64,000 nucleotides of DNA from Paenibacillus pabuli (GTDB taxonomy: Bacteria > Bacillota > Bacilli > Paenibacillales > Paenibacillaceae). Below, piece after piece: positions 55,230-64,000 of this stretch (its first letter is position 1; the number at the start of each line of letters is the position of its first letter). A model generated the notes under the pieces. That model saw only the letters and a list, made by a program, of their open reading frames with translations. It had not been told where the DNA came from and did not search any database. Made by a program: the position numbers and the translations under genes. The stretch covers positions 1,426,001 to 1,490,000 of the forward strand of contig NZ_CP073714.1 in the NCBI RefSeq assembly GCF_023101145.1, written 5' to 3'.

Positions 55230-56276
55230 GTGACAAAATATATCGCTGTGGGTTATGCAGTCGATTCTGTTCTTCCTGATATGACGCATGAGGATCTGTT
55301 GAAGTTAACACATCTGAACGTAGCCTTCGGTCATGTCAAGAATGATGAAATCACCACCGAGCATTTAACAAACGGGGAGGTTGTTCGGGATATTAAGCGA
55401 GAGTATCCGAATCTGACGGTGCTGCTGTCTGTTGGCGGATGGAGCGCAGGTGGCTTCTCTGAAGCAGCCTCAACCCAGGCGGGGAGGGACAGCATGGCTG
55501 CATCGGCGGTTCGGGTGCTGGAGGAATACCCTTTTGACGGAATTGATCTGGACTGGGAGTATCCTTGTTACGGTGAAGCCGGTATCACATCTGGTCCTGA
55601 TGACAAACGGAATTTCACCTTGCTTCTCAAAACAATCCGGAAAACGCTGGATGCCAAGGAAGTTAAGGATGGCCGTCATTATCTGCTCACCATTGCAGCA
55701 GGGGCGGACCAGTACTATGTAGACGGTACAGAGATGGCTGAGGTACAGCAGTATCTGGACTATGTGCAGCTAATGACCTACGATATGCGCGGCGGTTTTC
55801 AAATTCTGACCGGACACCATACGAATTTGTATACGCCTACCGGAGATCTGTTCCGGATCAGTACAGATGCTTCCGTGAACCTGTTCGTCCGCGCTGGCGT
55901 GCCAAAAGAGAAGATCGTAATTGGCGCAGCGTTCTACTCCCGGATCTGGACTGAGGTTCCCGACCGAAATCACGGACTTCACCAAATGGCTGGCAGCACA
56001 GGCGGCTATGGTCCATCATTTGCAGAGCTTGAAGCGAAGTACATCGATAAGAATGGTTACATTCGTTATTGGGATGAAGAAGCGTGTGCACCGTTCCTGT
56101 TTAATGGGTCCAGCCTAATCTCTTATGATGATGAAGAATCGATCCAGTGCAAATGTAATTATGTAAAGGATCAAGGCCTGGCCGGAATCATGTTCTGGGA
56201 ATATGGCTGTGATCCGACCCATCGTCTGCTGGGTGCGATCCATCAAGGGCTTCAAGATGTTTCGGTAGAGAAATAG
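55230..56276 (+). CDS. GH18 family glycoside hydrolase, cytoplasmic
   Basis: A 348-aa GH18 enzyme. The family motif reads FDGIDLDWEYP (DxxDxDxE, catalytic Glu), with the upstream strand LLSVGGWSAGGFS and the later QLMTYDMRGGF. Lack of a signal peptide sets it apart from secreted chitinases; it should cleave imported N-acetylglucosamine-containing chains such as chitobiose cores. The GTG at 55230 is used because GGAGGA at 55215-55220 is 9 bases upstream; the GTG at 55221 overlaps the previous stop. It is last in the operon. Endo-beta-N-acetylglucosaminidase or chitinase specificity is undecided. Confidence 0.9.
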   Translation: MTKYIAVGYAVDSVLPDMTHEDLLKLTHLNVAFGHVKNDEITTEHLTNGEVVRDIKREYPNLTVLLSVGGWSAGGFSEAASTQAGRDSMAASAVRVLEEYPFDGIDLDWEYPCYGEAGITSGPDDKRNFTLLLKTIRKTLDAKEVKDGRHYLLTIAAGADQYYVDGTEMAEVQQYLDYVQLMTYDMRGGFQILTGHHTNLYTPTGDLFRISTDASVNLFVRAGVPKEKIVIGAAFYSRIWTEVPDRNHGLHQMAGSTGGYGPSFAELEAKYIDKNGYIRYWDEEACAPFLFNGSSLISYDDEESIQCKCNYVKDQGLAGIMFWEYGCDPTHRLLGAIHQGLQDVSVEK

Positions 56277-56386
56277 AAGAAGCTCGTCCAATGAAATAGT
56301 TCTGATCGTTCCAAAAGTAAATTATTGGATGGATGAAGGGGCTGTATCGAAAGCTCTGGATGAATAACAATAACATCGATACACAC

Positions 56387-56426
56387 AAAAAGGACGAAGT
56401 TGGGGTTCATCCATCTTCGCCCTTTT
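56387..56426. terminator. Bidirectional terminator
   Basis: AAAAAGGACGAAG (56387-56399) pairs with CTTCGCCCTTTTT (56414-56426) between the operon and the convergent regulator gene. Confidence 0.8.
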
Positions 56427-56483
56427 TGCGTTTGTTGATCATCGGTTACCTGATGCATTTCTGATCCACGTCGGTTCAATCCT

Positions 56484-58784
56484 TTATCCCATACATTCCT
56501 CGTCGTCATCATCCGGCGCATCAGCGGAGCCGTTGGGACGATGCATTTTGCGATACTGACCGGGTGTATAACCCGTTTCTTTCTTGAATCTGCGGATGAA
56601 GTTCGGAGTATCCAGATAACCGACGCGCGTGATGATATCTTTTAACGGATCAGTTGTATGAAGCAGCAGCCGAATGACTTCATCCATCCGTTTCTGCCAG
56701 ATGTATTGGGTAAAATTCATACCGATCTTCTCTTTGAAGGAACGACTGAAATACGATGAAGAAATCGTGAATTTGGATGAAATCGTACCCAGACTGAGAT
56801 CATAATCGGAGAAGTTGGCATCAATATAAGCAACGATTTCATCCATTAGAGAGCTTTCTTCCGTCTCGCTCTTCGCCTCAACATGAGCACAGATTTCGGC
56901 GGCAAGACCTGTCAGTTTTTTCTCCAGATCCTCGAGAGAGTCATAGGAAGTGATCCTTGGAAGTTGATTGACCACGTGGTGAATGTCAAGCTCCGATGCT
57001 GTTTTGAGCATTGTATTCAGAATATCGAAGCAGATGCAGCGCAGCAGCGGTACAGATGGCATTTCAGATTTCAGGGTATTCAGCGCGGTTGATACCATCT
57101 GAACTGCCACATCATAACTGCCCTGTTTCAAACTCTGGACCAGCTTCAGCAGCACATCTTTGGGGACCCAGAAAGAGGGGTCTTGTGCACCGGAACCGGA
57201 AAGGGCGTTGAAAAAGGTGCTGCTGCCTTGTCCGTGCAGCATGGATGCTTCCAGCGCCGTTGATGCCTCGATGTAGGATTGGTTCAGCTGCAATGGAGAG
57301 CTGTAGCTGTTGCCGATCCCGATGGCGGGAGCGACTCCGACATGCTTGGTCACCATCAATTGCAGTGATTCAACAATAGGATCCATACGAGCCTTCAAGC
57401 CAGACTCATGCCTGATTTCGGCATCAAATCCCACGATGAGTGCCACTTGGTCTGGTTGTGGAAGCTCCACGCCATAAGCATAAGCTGACAGTTCCGGCAG
57501 CTCTACATCGTTTAACAGCTGCATGACAGTACGCTGTTCGGAATGATCTGCAATGGAGAAAGCGTGCATATCCCAGCTCAAGGTCATGACAAAATAATGG
57601 GATCGGTAAAAACGTATGCCAAGATTGTCCGTAAACTCAGATGGAAGCTCACCGGTATGACCATGCTTCAGCAGCATGAGCAGAATATGATTGCGAGCAT
57701 AGGGCTCCTGTAGGTCCACGCGCTGGCTGTAATCATGCAGCGTTTTCTTGATCCACTCCAGCTCGTTGCTGGTTGTGGAAGGTCCGGGGTTGTTTTTTAA
57801 CCGAATGAATTCCATTAAGTCTGAAATCGGATGATATTGTCTGCGTGCCAGCATAATAGCGAGGAAAGTACCCATGACCACCATGAAGGAAAAAACCAGA
57901 ACAATAAAGGTACGAATATGGACGATTCGGCTAAAAAACTGATTGCTGGGCATAGCGGTTACATAAGTCCATCCAGCATCTGACTTGACAGATACAACCG
58001 AATGCGGTTCTTGATTCAAGGAAAGACTGTGCGTTCCGGGCTCAAGTGCAAACAGCGCTTTGACTTCCTGTTCGGTAATGGTTTCTCCCTTATAATTGGC
58101 AGCCAGCACCTGTCCGTAATTATCAAAGATATAAGTCATCCCGTGGTAATCGCTGAGAATGGAATCAATCAATCCGGTCAGATTGGATTCGTGAATCAGG
58201 AACATGACGGTACCATGGGCGGGCGTATTGTTAGGCGCAATCGGTACAAGGTAGGCCAGCATGGAATTGGGTATTTTGGTTCCTTGAATGACTTGTTCAG
58301 CTGGTCGTATCGTGGGAAACGGAACGTTATTCAAATCCCGAATCATGTCCGTCTCGTTCCAGGTATTAAATTTGTAGCGGCCAGTGAATACATCCAGATT
58401 CTCAGAGCCCTGGGACGAGTAGATGGTATCATCACCTCGAAAGAACAGGAATAATTCATCGATAATGGAACTGGTGGCTTTATATTTGACCAATGCACCA
58501 ATTGATTCCCGACTGTAATAGGGATGATGGGTCCAATACCGCGTTAGCTGCTCATCGTAGGCGATGCGAAATGCGATGTCCTGCAATTCCTTCATGCGGT
58601 CATCAATAACCGTTTTTGCTTGAGTCAGCTGATTGACGTTGGTCTGTTCAATTTCGGACCGGAGCGTGTCCACAGCATTGTGATAAATAATGATAGTTAA
58701 TATAACAAGAGGTATTAGGAAAATGGAGATATAGGATAGTGTGTACTTAAGCAGAAGCTTGGACTTGAAGTGATTCCATTTCAT
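56484..58784 (-). CDS. Membrane-bound AraC-family regulator with extracellular sensor
   Basis: A 766-aa one-component regulator. Two membrane helices (about 13-33 and 285-308) bracket an extracellular Cache-like sensor (about 35-280). The cytoplasmic part ends in an AraC-type DNA-binding domain (about 650-750), including DYDLSLGTISSKFTISSSYF and the second helix-turn-helix RVGYLDTPNFIRRFKKETGY. Such YesS-like proteins are usually encoded next to the sugar ABC operons they activate. It is convergent with the fucosidase/GH18 operon and upstream of nothing else on its strand. The start follows GGGAGG. A near-cre site lies 35 bases upstream. Confidence 0.93.
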   Translation of the reverse strand: MKWNHFKSKLLLKYTLSYISIFLIPLVILTIIIYHNAVDTLRSEIEQTNVNQLTQAKTVIDDRMKELQDIAFRIAYDEQLTRYWTHHPYYSRESIGALVKYKATSSIIDELFLFFRGDDTIYSSQGSENLDVFTGRYKFNTWNETDMIRDLNNVPFPTIRPAEQVIQGTKIPNSMLAYLVPIAPNNTPAHGTVMFLIHESNLTGLIDSILSDYHGMTYIFDNYGQVLAANYKGETITEQEVKALFALEPGTHSLSLNQEPHSVVSVKSDAGWTYVTAMPSNQFFSRIVHIRTFIVLVFSFMVVMGTFLAIMLARRQYHPISDLMEFIRLKNNPGPSTTSNELEWIKKTLHDYSQRVDLQEPYARNHILLMLLKHGHTGELPSEFTDNLGIRFYRSHYFVMTLSWDMHAFSIADHSEQRTVMQLLNDVELPELSAYAYGVELPQPDQVALIVGFDAEIRHESGLKARMDPIVESLQLMVTKHVGVAPAIGIGNSYSSPLQLNQSYIEASTALEASMLHGQGSSTFFNALSGSGAQDPSFWVPKDVLLKLVQSLKQGSYDVAVQMVSTALNTLKSEMPSVPLLRCICFDILNTMLKTASELDIHHVVNQLPRITSYDSLEDLEKKLTGLAAEICAHVEAKSETEESSLMDEIVAYIDANFSDYDLSLGTISSKFTISSSYFSRSFKEKIGMNFTQYIWQKRMDEVIRLLLHTTDPLKDIITRVGYLDTPNFIRRFKKETGYTPGQYRKMHRPNGSADAPDDDDEECMG

Positions 58785-58818
58785 ATCTGCAACCTCCCGA
58801 TTTTCATTAGATCTACAG

Positions 58819-58832
58819 TGATAACGCTCTCA
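58819..58832. promoter_or_regulatory. Near-consensus cre site before the AraC-type sensor gene
   Basis: TGATAACGCTCTCA is almost palindromic and differs from the cre consensus at one position. It lies just upstream of the regulator start, where CcpA could block transcription. Confidence 0.5.
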
Positions 58833-59011
58833 TAATGACCATAAAGCTGCTGCCATCATGCCGAGTTATGGGTTCCTGCTAAGTATAGCAAAATCCCCTT
58901 CAAGTTCACTCTTTTCCTTATGTTAACACACAAGGCTTTTCAAAGAGTATCTACTTAAAGGGGATAATTATAATAGAGAGTATTCATAGTTTGTACATTG
59001 AAATGCGAAGG

Positions 59012-60538
59012 TTAAACCATTAGTTCATCCAACGGTTCATAATCAAACCAATCGAACAGACATAGGGCGCCTTCTCCCGATGGACTATGGGCATACATGG
59101 CAACGATGACTCCTGTGAAGCCGCCCGCGACTTCAGTTGAGAGCAGGTGAGTTTCGCCTGAGCCCACGACAACATCGGTTGTTTCACCTTGCTCGACGGA
59201 GAACCTGAAGATATCACGCTGGGCCTGAATTCGTAATATCGCAGGTCCGGTTCCGCAATCCCGAATTTCCTCTGTTCTTAGTGAACCGACCGTTCGTCTA
59301 AATATTATTTTTTTCTGACCGTTGATCCGCTTTATAGCCAAATCGTAATGATATTTCTCATTCATGTAAACAGTTAATCCCGCTTCGTCACCATCATATG
59401 TTGGATCAAAGTTGAGTTTGGCAGCCATGCGGCATAAAAAATGACTCAAACGGCGACCAACAAAGGCGGGACTTCCACCATCATTGAGAGACACGGGGGT
59501 TCCTCGCAAAGCAAGATGGCCCGGGTGTTCTGTGAGGGACCAGCTGTCAGGAGCCGGATTCCGCAGAAAGATCCAGTCCAGGCCAAGTGAGGGCACATTA
59601 AAATCATCCCGGACTTCCTTACGAGACCATTGGACTTCTGGGAGCTCCGGCCCGGTCATGATAGGCTCAATAATTCCGTCATGACCGATTAATGGCCATC
59701 CTTCGTTCGTCCAGGTGACTGGTGCGAGGAACGTCTCACGCCCCAGATGGTGACGTAACGGATAAGAAGCGGGACGTATGCCAAGGCATACCGCCCACCA
59801 GCTCCCGTCATGTGCTTGCACCAAATCCGCATGCCCAGTGGCCTGAATACTACTTTTCATGCTTCGGTTCGACAGGATCGGATTGTGAGGGCAGGGAACA
59901 AATGGCCCGTACGGATTAATACTTCGCGCGATGGTTTCCATATGCCCGTATTCGGTTCCCCCTTCAGCAATCATTAAATAATAGAATTCGTATATTTTGT
60001 ACAGGTGAGGGGCCTCGGGTGCAGCACCGCCAGTTCCGCCCCAGATGAATCGGCTCTCTGTCAGCTTGTTGCCCGTCAAAATGTCGATCTCGCACTGATA
60101 TATTCCTTCGCCTTCATTGCCATTACAGGCTGATTGAAAGTATATACGCCCATCATCATCGAAGAATAGGGAGGGGTCTATTCCATCCTGGGCAACAAAA
60201 AAGGGATCGGACCAAGGGCCTTCAGGTTGCCTGCTTCGTACATAGAAATTGCCGCCTCCGCTTACATTCGTTGTTGTCATGTAGAACCAACCGTCGTGAT
60301 AGCGTATCGTTGGCGCATAAATTCCGCCTGAGCTGCCCGCCTTGGCGAGTGGCAGCTGCTCGGCAGAAGTGAGAACATGGCCGATCTGACGCCAATTCAC
60401 CAGATCTTTGCTGTGAAAAAGGGGTACTCCCGGGAAGTACTCAAACGTGCTGGTTACGAGGTAATAATCTTCTTCTACCCGACAAATACTGGGATCAGGA
60501 TAAAAGCCCGGAATCACGGGATTAGTGTAGTTCTTCAT
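59012..60538 (-). CDS. GH43 family glycosidase (beta-xylosidase/arabinofuranosidase type)
   Basis: A 508-aa cytoplasmic enzyme. The five-bladed propeller begins NPVIPGFYPDPSICR, with the catalytic base Asp in YPDPS. The modulating Asp is in DGIDPSLFFDD and the acid Glu in GGAAPEAPHLYK. A C-terminal beta-sandwich (about 320-500; DFNVPSLGLDWIFLRNP onward) matches the GH43_C2 type found on xylan 1,4-beta-xylosidases. No signal peptide is seen. It follows a binding lipoprotein gene by 9 bases and they form an operon. Substrate is probably a xylo- or arabino-oligosaccharide. Confidence 0.93.
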   Translation of the reverse strand: MKNYTNPVIPGFYPDPSICRVEEDYYLVTSTFEYFPGVPLFHSKDLVNWRQIGHVLTSAEQLPLAKAGSSGGIYAPTIRYHDGWFYMTTTNVSGGGNFYVRSRQPEGPWSDPFFVAQDGIDPSLFFDDDGRIYFQSACNGNEGEGIYQCEIDILTGNKLTESRFIWGGTGGAAPEAPHLYKIYEFYYLMIAEGGTEYGHMETIARSINPYGPFVPCPHNPILSNRSMKSSIQATGHADLVQAHDGSWWAVCLGIRPASYPLRHHLGRETFLAPVTWTNEGWPLIGHDGIIEPIMTGPELPEVQWSRKEVRDDFNVPSLGLDWIFLRNPAPDSWSLTEHPGHLALRGTPVSLNDGGSPAFVGRRLSHFLCRMAAKLNFDPTYDGDEAGLTVYMNEKYHYDLAIKRINGQKKIIFRRTVGSLRTEEIRDCGTGPAILRIQAQRDIFRFSVEQGETTDVVVGSGETHLLSTEVAGGFTGVIVAMYAHSPSGEGALCLFDWFDYEPLDELMV

Positions 60539-60547
60539 GATGTGCTC

Positions 60548-62236
60548 CTATTCATTCCAGAGTTTAACACGATCCTGGACGTATTTGGTGAATCCCTGTT
60601 CCATTTTTTCGACACCTGCATCAATGAGCTTCTGCTGATAGTCATTCCAGATGGCATCGAATTCTTCCGGTTTGGACATAACAGCCAGTGGAATCTGCTT
60701 CCAAGTAATATCCTTCACCTTATTGGCTATGATGTTGATTTCATCTTCACTTGGTACGGAGATGTTCCATACCGCTCCCCATGGTTTTACCGGGAAATCC
60801 TTCTCGTTCGGAAACAGATCCATCCAGGTCGTTGCATCATAAGCTTTGAGGGTCTCTTTCTCTGCATCCGTGTAATTCTTAGTGATCTGTTCCGGGAAGT
60901 TCTTGGTGTAATAATTTCCGGTGGAGTCTTTGACACCATCCCCATAATGACCACCAATGTTAGTATAGAGACCCACCCCGGATTCTTTGGTAAAGGCGAT
61001 ATTGTCGTTGATAATGCGCTCCTGCACATCTGCAGGTACAACCCGCTTACCGTTCTCCGTGGTATACTGCTTGCCTTCTACGCCCCAATAGTTAAGAACC
61101 TGGCCTTCCTCAGATGCAAGGAAATCGAGAAATTTAATAGCTCGTACCGGATCCTTGGCGCTTTCGGTTATTCCTACTCCCCAGCCAGCCATGAAACCTG
61201 TGGACTGGTAGCGGTTATCTTTGTACTGGTCAGACAGCATGACCGAATAATGTCCATACGTTTGATCATTTTTCCCGGCAGACTTGAGTGCTTTCTCACC
61301 ATCGGAGTAGCCCCAGTCTGCATCAATCAGACCAATGACTCGACCAGAAGCGATTTTGGCAAGATATTGGTCGTTCTTCTGTACAAAAGATTCCTGATCA
61401 AGCAACCCCGTGTTATACATGTGGTTAAGCCACTGAAAATACTCTTTCTCGCCTTCCGTGCGGAAATGATAGGTAGCTTCATACGTATCCGGATCAACGT
61501 AATACTCCCCGTCACCGGATTTACCTGTAGTCTCGGCAGCGGGATTTGTCACGGTAATTTGGATATGCCAGTCATCCGCGTTCAGTGTCATACCGATATT
61601 TTTGTTGCCATTCTCATCGGTAGGGTGCTTCTCCAGATACGATCGGATGACGTTTTCATAATCTTGCAGTGTCTTGATCTGTGGATATCCCGCCTCTTTC
61701 ACCGCACGATGCTGAAGCTCAAAGCCCGCTCCTGCCACGAAGTTGACTCCGTCTATGGCTGAGTAGGTGGGTATTACATAAATGGATGGATCATCGTTAC
61801 TGTAGCGCAGTCGTTTGATTTGATCACCGAACAACTTTTTGATGTTTGGGGCATGTTGATCAATCAGATCGGTAAGGTCCAACATTGCCCCTGCATCCAC
61901 CAATTTGTCTAGTTCTCCTTTGGGACTGATCAGATCGGGGTAATCGCCGCTTGCCGCAATGAGTGCCAGTTTTTGAGCGGGGTCTGATACGGCAAATTCA
62001 GCATCAAGTGTAATGCCTGTCTGTTTGGTTATTTCTTTGCCGACATCATCCTGCATCTTATTCCAGTTTGAGTTGGAATCTGCTCCGAAAAAGGTCAACG
62101 TCATCGGCGAAGTATTACTGGCATTTCCATCATTGCTTTCGGAGTTTTCATTGCCATTGCTACACCCTGCCAGCAAGCTTAACGAGAGTGCAAGTGCGAC
62201 AGAACATTTTGGAATCTTTCTCGATAGTTTAGTCAT
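60548..62236 (-). CDS. Orphan sugar-binding lipoprotein
   Basis: A 562-aa extracellular binding lipoprotein. The lipobox is LSLLAGCSN (cysteine near residue 25) with a Ser/Asn-rich linker; the binding domain starts MTLTFFGADSNSNWNKMQDD. It belongs to the same large oligosaccharide-binding class as the protein at 48587. No permease genes accompany it in the window: its operon contains only the GH43 gene. The start at 62236 follows GGGGGG, 5 bases away; the frame to 62260 is not needed. It may use the permeases of another system. A cre-like site lies 95 bases upstream. Confidence 0.9.
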   Translation of the reverse strand: MTKLSRKIPKCSVALALSLSLLAGCSNGNENSESNDGNASNTSPMTLTFFGADSNSNWNKMQDDVGKEITKQTGITLDAEFAVSDPAQKLALIAASGDYPDLISPKGELDKLVDAGAMLDLTDLIDQHAPNIKKLFGDQIKRLRYSNDDPSIYVIPTYSAIDGVNFVAGAGFELQHRAVKEAGYPQIKTLQDYENVIRSYLEKHPTDENGNKNIGMTLNADDWHIQITVTNPAAETTGKSGDGEYYVDPDTYEATYHFRTEGEKEYFQWLNHMYNTGLLDQESFVQKNDQYLAKIASGRVIGLIDADWGYSDGEKALKSAGKNDQTYGHYSVMLSDQYKDNRYQSTGFMAGWGVGITESAKDPVRAIKFLDFLASEEGQVLNYWGVEGKQYTTENGKRVVPADVQERIINDNIAFTKESGVGLYTNIGGHYGDGVKDSTGNYYTKNFPEQITKNYTDAEKETLKAYDATTWMDLFPNEKDFPVKPWGAVWNISVPSEDEINIIANKVKDITWKQIPLAVMSKPEEFDAIWNDYQQKLIDAGVEKMEQGFTKYVQDRVKLWNE

Positions 62237-62330
62237 ATTAACCCCCCTGATATGATCCATATAATTGGTCTGAGAGAACTTTCTGACGCATGTTACGTAT
62301 AGAGCCCGCTAAAAGGAGCTTCTATAGAAT

Positions 62331-62344
62331 TGAATGCGTTTACA
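62331..62344. promoter_or_regulatory. Near-consensus cre site before the orphan binding-protein operon
   Basis: On the minus strand it reads TGTAAACGCATTCA, with one mismatch to TGWAARCGYTWNCW. It lies between the divergent binding-protein and AraC genes. Confidence 0.55.
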
Positions 62345-62546
62345 AAATGGTGATGAGAAACATGCACTCGATAGATTAACGGTATGGTGTAATCTCTAAC
62401 CAACTGCACCCCCTTAGATGTCAGGTTCTTCTGCACAGTTACAAGAGGAATTATATCGGCTCAGAGATCGACAAACCTTGATTTTTCGGTCCTGGAGTAG
62501 CATGATATAGACATTCAGCCCAACAATGTTCGCGGAGGGGGATCTT

Positions 62547-63410
62547 TTGAGTAATGCATATTTGAGGTGGTTTACTTCAGACCACGAATTTCCATTTTTT
62601 ATTCAATACGGCGGACACGACGAAGACATGGAACTTCATAGGCATGTTGATTTTTCTGAACTCGTGATCGTACTGAATGGGAATGCCACGCATATCGTCA
62701 ACACTGAGGAATCATTTATCAAGAAGGGAAATGTATTCGTGATCAATGGGGACACGCCGCATGCATACAAAGACCCCTATGATTTTCAGATATGCAATAT
62801 TATGTTCAGACCGGAGATGCTCGCTTCGACTGGACCGGATCTGAGGAAATCCAATGGCTTTCAGGCACTGTTTGTTTTGGAACCGTTTTATCGTAATCTT
62901 CACTCTTATCCGAGTAAACTGGCTTTACCTATCCCCAGCCTGGAATATGTTGAATTGCTGATTTCGGTCATGATTGAGGAGTATAAAAGTAAGCAGCAAG
63001 GGTATCAGACAATGCTGATCTCCCGTTTTACGGAGTTGGTCGTCTATCTGTCGAGGCATTATGATACACAGGAGAAGGCCATAGAAGGCAATAATCTGAT
63101 GCATCTGGCCAATGCCATTTCCTATATCGAGGATCATTATCTGGAACCTCTGACCTTGGAAGGGATTGCTGGGAGGTCGAATGTTTCAGTGCGGCATCTG
63201 AACCGGATTTTTCGATCCTATTATCAGATGACACCTATCTCTTATTTACAGAAGCTGCGTCTGGAGAAGGCATGTTATCTGTTAAAACACGGGAACTTGT
63301 CCATTACGGAAATTTCTTATGAATGCGGATTTAATGACAGCAATTATTTCAGCAGGCAATTCACAAAGACATATGGCATGTCTCCCAAAATGTATAGGCA
63401 GTCTCTATAA
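62547..63410 (+). CDS. AraC family transcriptional regulator
   Basis: A 287-aa regulator with an N-terminal cupin-like sugar-binding domain (about 15-150; DMELHRHVDFSELVIVLNGN, GNVFVINGDTPHAY) and a C-terminal AraC domain (about 185-285) including LTLEGIAGRSNVSVRHLNRI and the second motif ITEISYECGFNDSNYFSRQF. I start at the TTG at 62547 because GGAGGGGG at 62534-62541 is 5-6 bases away; an upstream ATG at 62526 has no site. It is divergent from the binding-protein and GH43 operon and probably activates it with an arabinose- or xylose-type ligand. Confidence 0.93.
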   Translation: MSNAYLRWFTSDHEFPFFIQYGGHDEDMELHRHVDFSELVIVLNGNATHIVNTEESFIKKGNVFVINGDTPHAYKDPYDFQICNIMFRPEMLASTGPDLRKSNGFQALFVLEPFYRNLHSYPSKLALPIPSLEYVELLISVMIEEYKSKQQGYQTMLISRFTELVVYLSRHYDTQEKAIEGNNLMHLANAISYIEDHYLEPLTLEGIAGRSNVSVRHLNRIFRSYYQMTPISYLQKLRLEKACYLLKHGNLSITEISYECGFNDSNYFSRQFTKTYGMSPKMYRQSL

Positions 63411-63431
63411 CGTGCCACTGAGGTGTGATGA

Positions 63432-63809
63432 ATGGAAGAAGGAGGGGTGAGTGTGAGAGAAACTTGTGTTCCAACGGGCGTGGCGTTAAAAGATACCGGC
63501 TTTGGATATACGCTGTCCCTGGTTAATGGTAAATATAAAATGGTTATTCTGTATTGGCTGTCTGAAAACAAGGTGATGCGACATAATGAGCTGAAGCGAA
63601 GTATCGGTACCATTTCGTTTAAGACCCTGAGCGTTATGTTGAAAGAGCTGGAGGAAGATGGTTTGGTGATACGTCAAGAATATCCACAGATCCCGCCTAA
63701 AGTTGAATATTCATTATCCGAACGGGGCCAATCATTGATGCCGTTGTTAAATATGATGTGTGATTGGGGAGAAGCCAATATGTTTACTCCGGAGCATATC
63801 AAACGATAG
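63432..63809 (+). CDS. HxlR family winged-helix regulator
   Basis: A 125-aa regulator of the HxlR/DUF24 type. The winged helix spans about 28-115: GKYKMVILYWLSENKVMRHN, ELKRSIGTISFKTLSVMLKE and the wing VIRQEYPQIPPKVEYSLSE. One cysteine (about residue 12) lies before the domain, a position used for redox or quinone sensing in some relatives. Start may be the ATG at 63432 (GAGGTG upstream) or the GTG at 63453 (GGAGG, 7-base gap). It follows the AraC gene closely and may share its transcript. Target unknown. Confidence 0.88.
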   Translation: MEEGGVSVRETCVPTGVALKDTGFGYTLSLVNGKYKMVILYWLSENKVMRHNELKRSIGTISFKTLSVMLKELEEDGLVIRQEYPQIPPKVEYSLSERGQSLMPLLNMMCDWGEANMFTPEHIKR

Positions 63810-63821
63810 TAAGGCGAATTA

Positions 63822-63858
63822 AAAAAAAGGATCTCCTGTTCAAGGAGGCCTTTTTTTG
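63822..63858 (+). terminator. Terminator after the HxlR gene
   Basis: AAAAAAAGGATCTCC pairs with GGAGGCCTTTTTTT. It also fits as a terminator for the leftward edge gene. Confidence 0.85.
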
Positions 63859-63896
63859 CATTTCCATAAAAATGTAATTTGTATTTTTAACCATTT

Positions 63897-64000
63897 TTAA
63901 TAATCCAGAAGACGACCGTGGTCATGCCATTGACCGTACATTTTGTTTTCTATTGTGTTTGTTATGAATTTATCCAGCCTACTCTTGAATAACTCGGGCT
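63897..64000 (-). CDS. 3' fragment of a gene cut by the right edge
   Basis: An open minus-strand frame enters from the right edge and ends at a TAA at 63897-63899. The last residues include SRLDKFITNTIENKMYGQW followed by HDHGRLLDY. Composition looks coding, and a bidirectional terminator lies just beyond. The family is not recognised from 33 residues. Confidence 0.5.
   Translation of the reverse strand, partial: PELFKSRLDKFITNTIENKMYGQWHDHGRLLDY

Noticed and set aside
60377..61762. 461-aa plus-strand frame
   Set aside because: It is antisense to the binding-lipoprotein gene and lacks any domain or start signal.

Overview
The window looks like a chromosomal segment of a Paenibacillus-type Bacillota: moderate GC, strong AGGAGG-type ribosome binding sites with ATG/GTG/TTG starts, secreted GH9 and GH48 cellulases with FN3 and CBM3 modules, an S-layer homology protein, a LytR-CpsA-Psr protein, two chemoreceptors and LplB/YtcP-type sugar ABC transporters. 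Assignments rest on reading the sequence and on family knowledge; no search was run.

Layout. 1-6.5 kb is an amino-acid catabolism island: an edge fragment (possible sigma-54 activator), proline dehydrogenase, P5C dehydrogenase, sigma-54 itself and aspartase. Three promoters with exact GG-N10-GC spacing sit before putB, putC and the aspartase gene, so this is probably one sigma-54 regulon. 6.7-17.8 kb holds a chemoreceptor behind a possible Fnr/Crp site, two secreted proteins, a ring-cleaving dioxygenase, a YwaF-like membrane protein, an SDR oxidoreductase, a cyclophilin lipoprotein, an MFS exporter and several small proteins, some very short (36, 53, 66 and 85 aa).

17.9-21.2 kb is the most interesting part. 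A precursor with an NHLP (nitrile-hydratase-like) leader and a C-terminus ending in CGPWRS lies just downstream of a class I isoprenoid-synthase-like enzyme with DEVMD and DDFTD motifs. A membrane histidine kinase converges on the pair. This resembles ComQ-ComX-ComP (prenylated-tryptophan pheromone, isoprenyl transferase, membrane kinase) but with an unrelated type of leader.

21.4-27.3 kb carries envelope functions: acyltransferase, LCP protein, PAP2 phosphatase and a second chemoreceptor. 27.6-34 kb is a two-gene cellulase operon (GH9 then GH48) whose proteins share the same FN3-FN3-CBM3 tail. 34.4-45.5 kb has an NlpC/P60 hydrolase, a regulator divergent from a GH51 arabinofuranosidase with a palindrome between them, intergenic repeats, an MBL-fold protein, an Lrp/AsnC regulator, a heterodimeric ABC exporter and an SLH-PrcB protein behind an ECF-type promoter.

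45.5-64 kb is for carbohydrate uptake. One operon (cre site, two permeases, binding lipoprotein, GH29 fucosidase, CBM9-like protein, 876-aa transglutaminase-like protein, GH18 enzyme) has no secretion signals on its catabolic enzymes, suggesting imported fucosylated glycans or glycopeptides are processed in the cytoplasm. A membrane AraC-type regulator follows. A second cassette has an orphan binding lipoprotein plus a GH43 enzyme, divergent from AraC and HxlR regulators. Both edges cut through genes.
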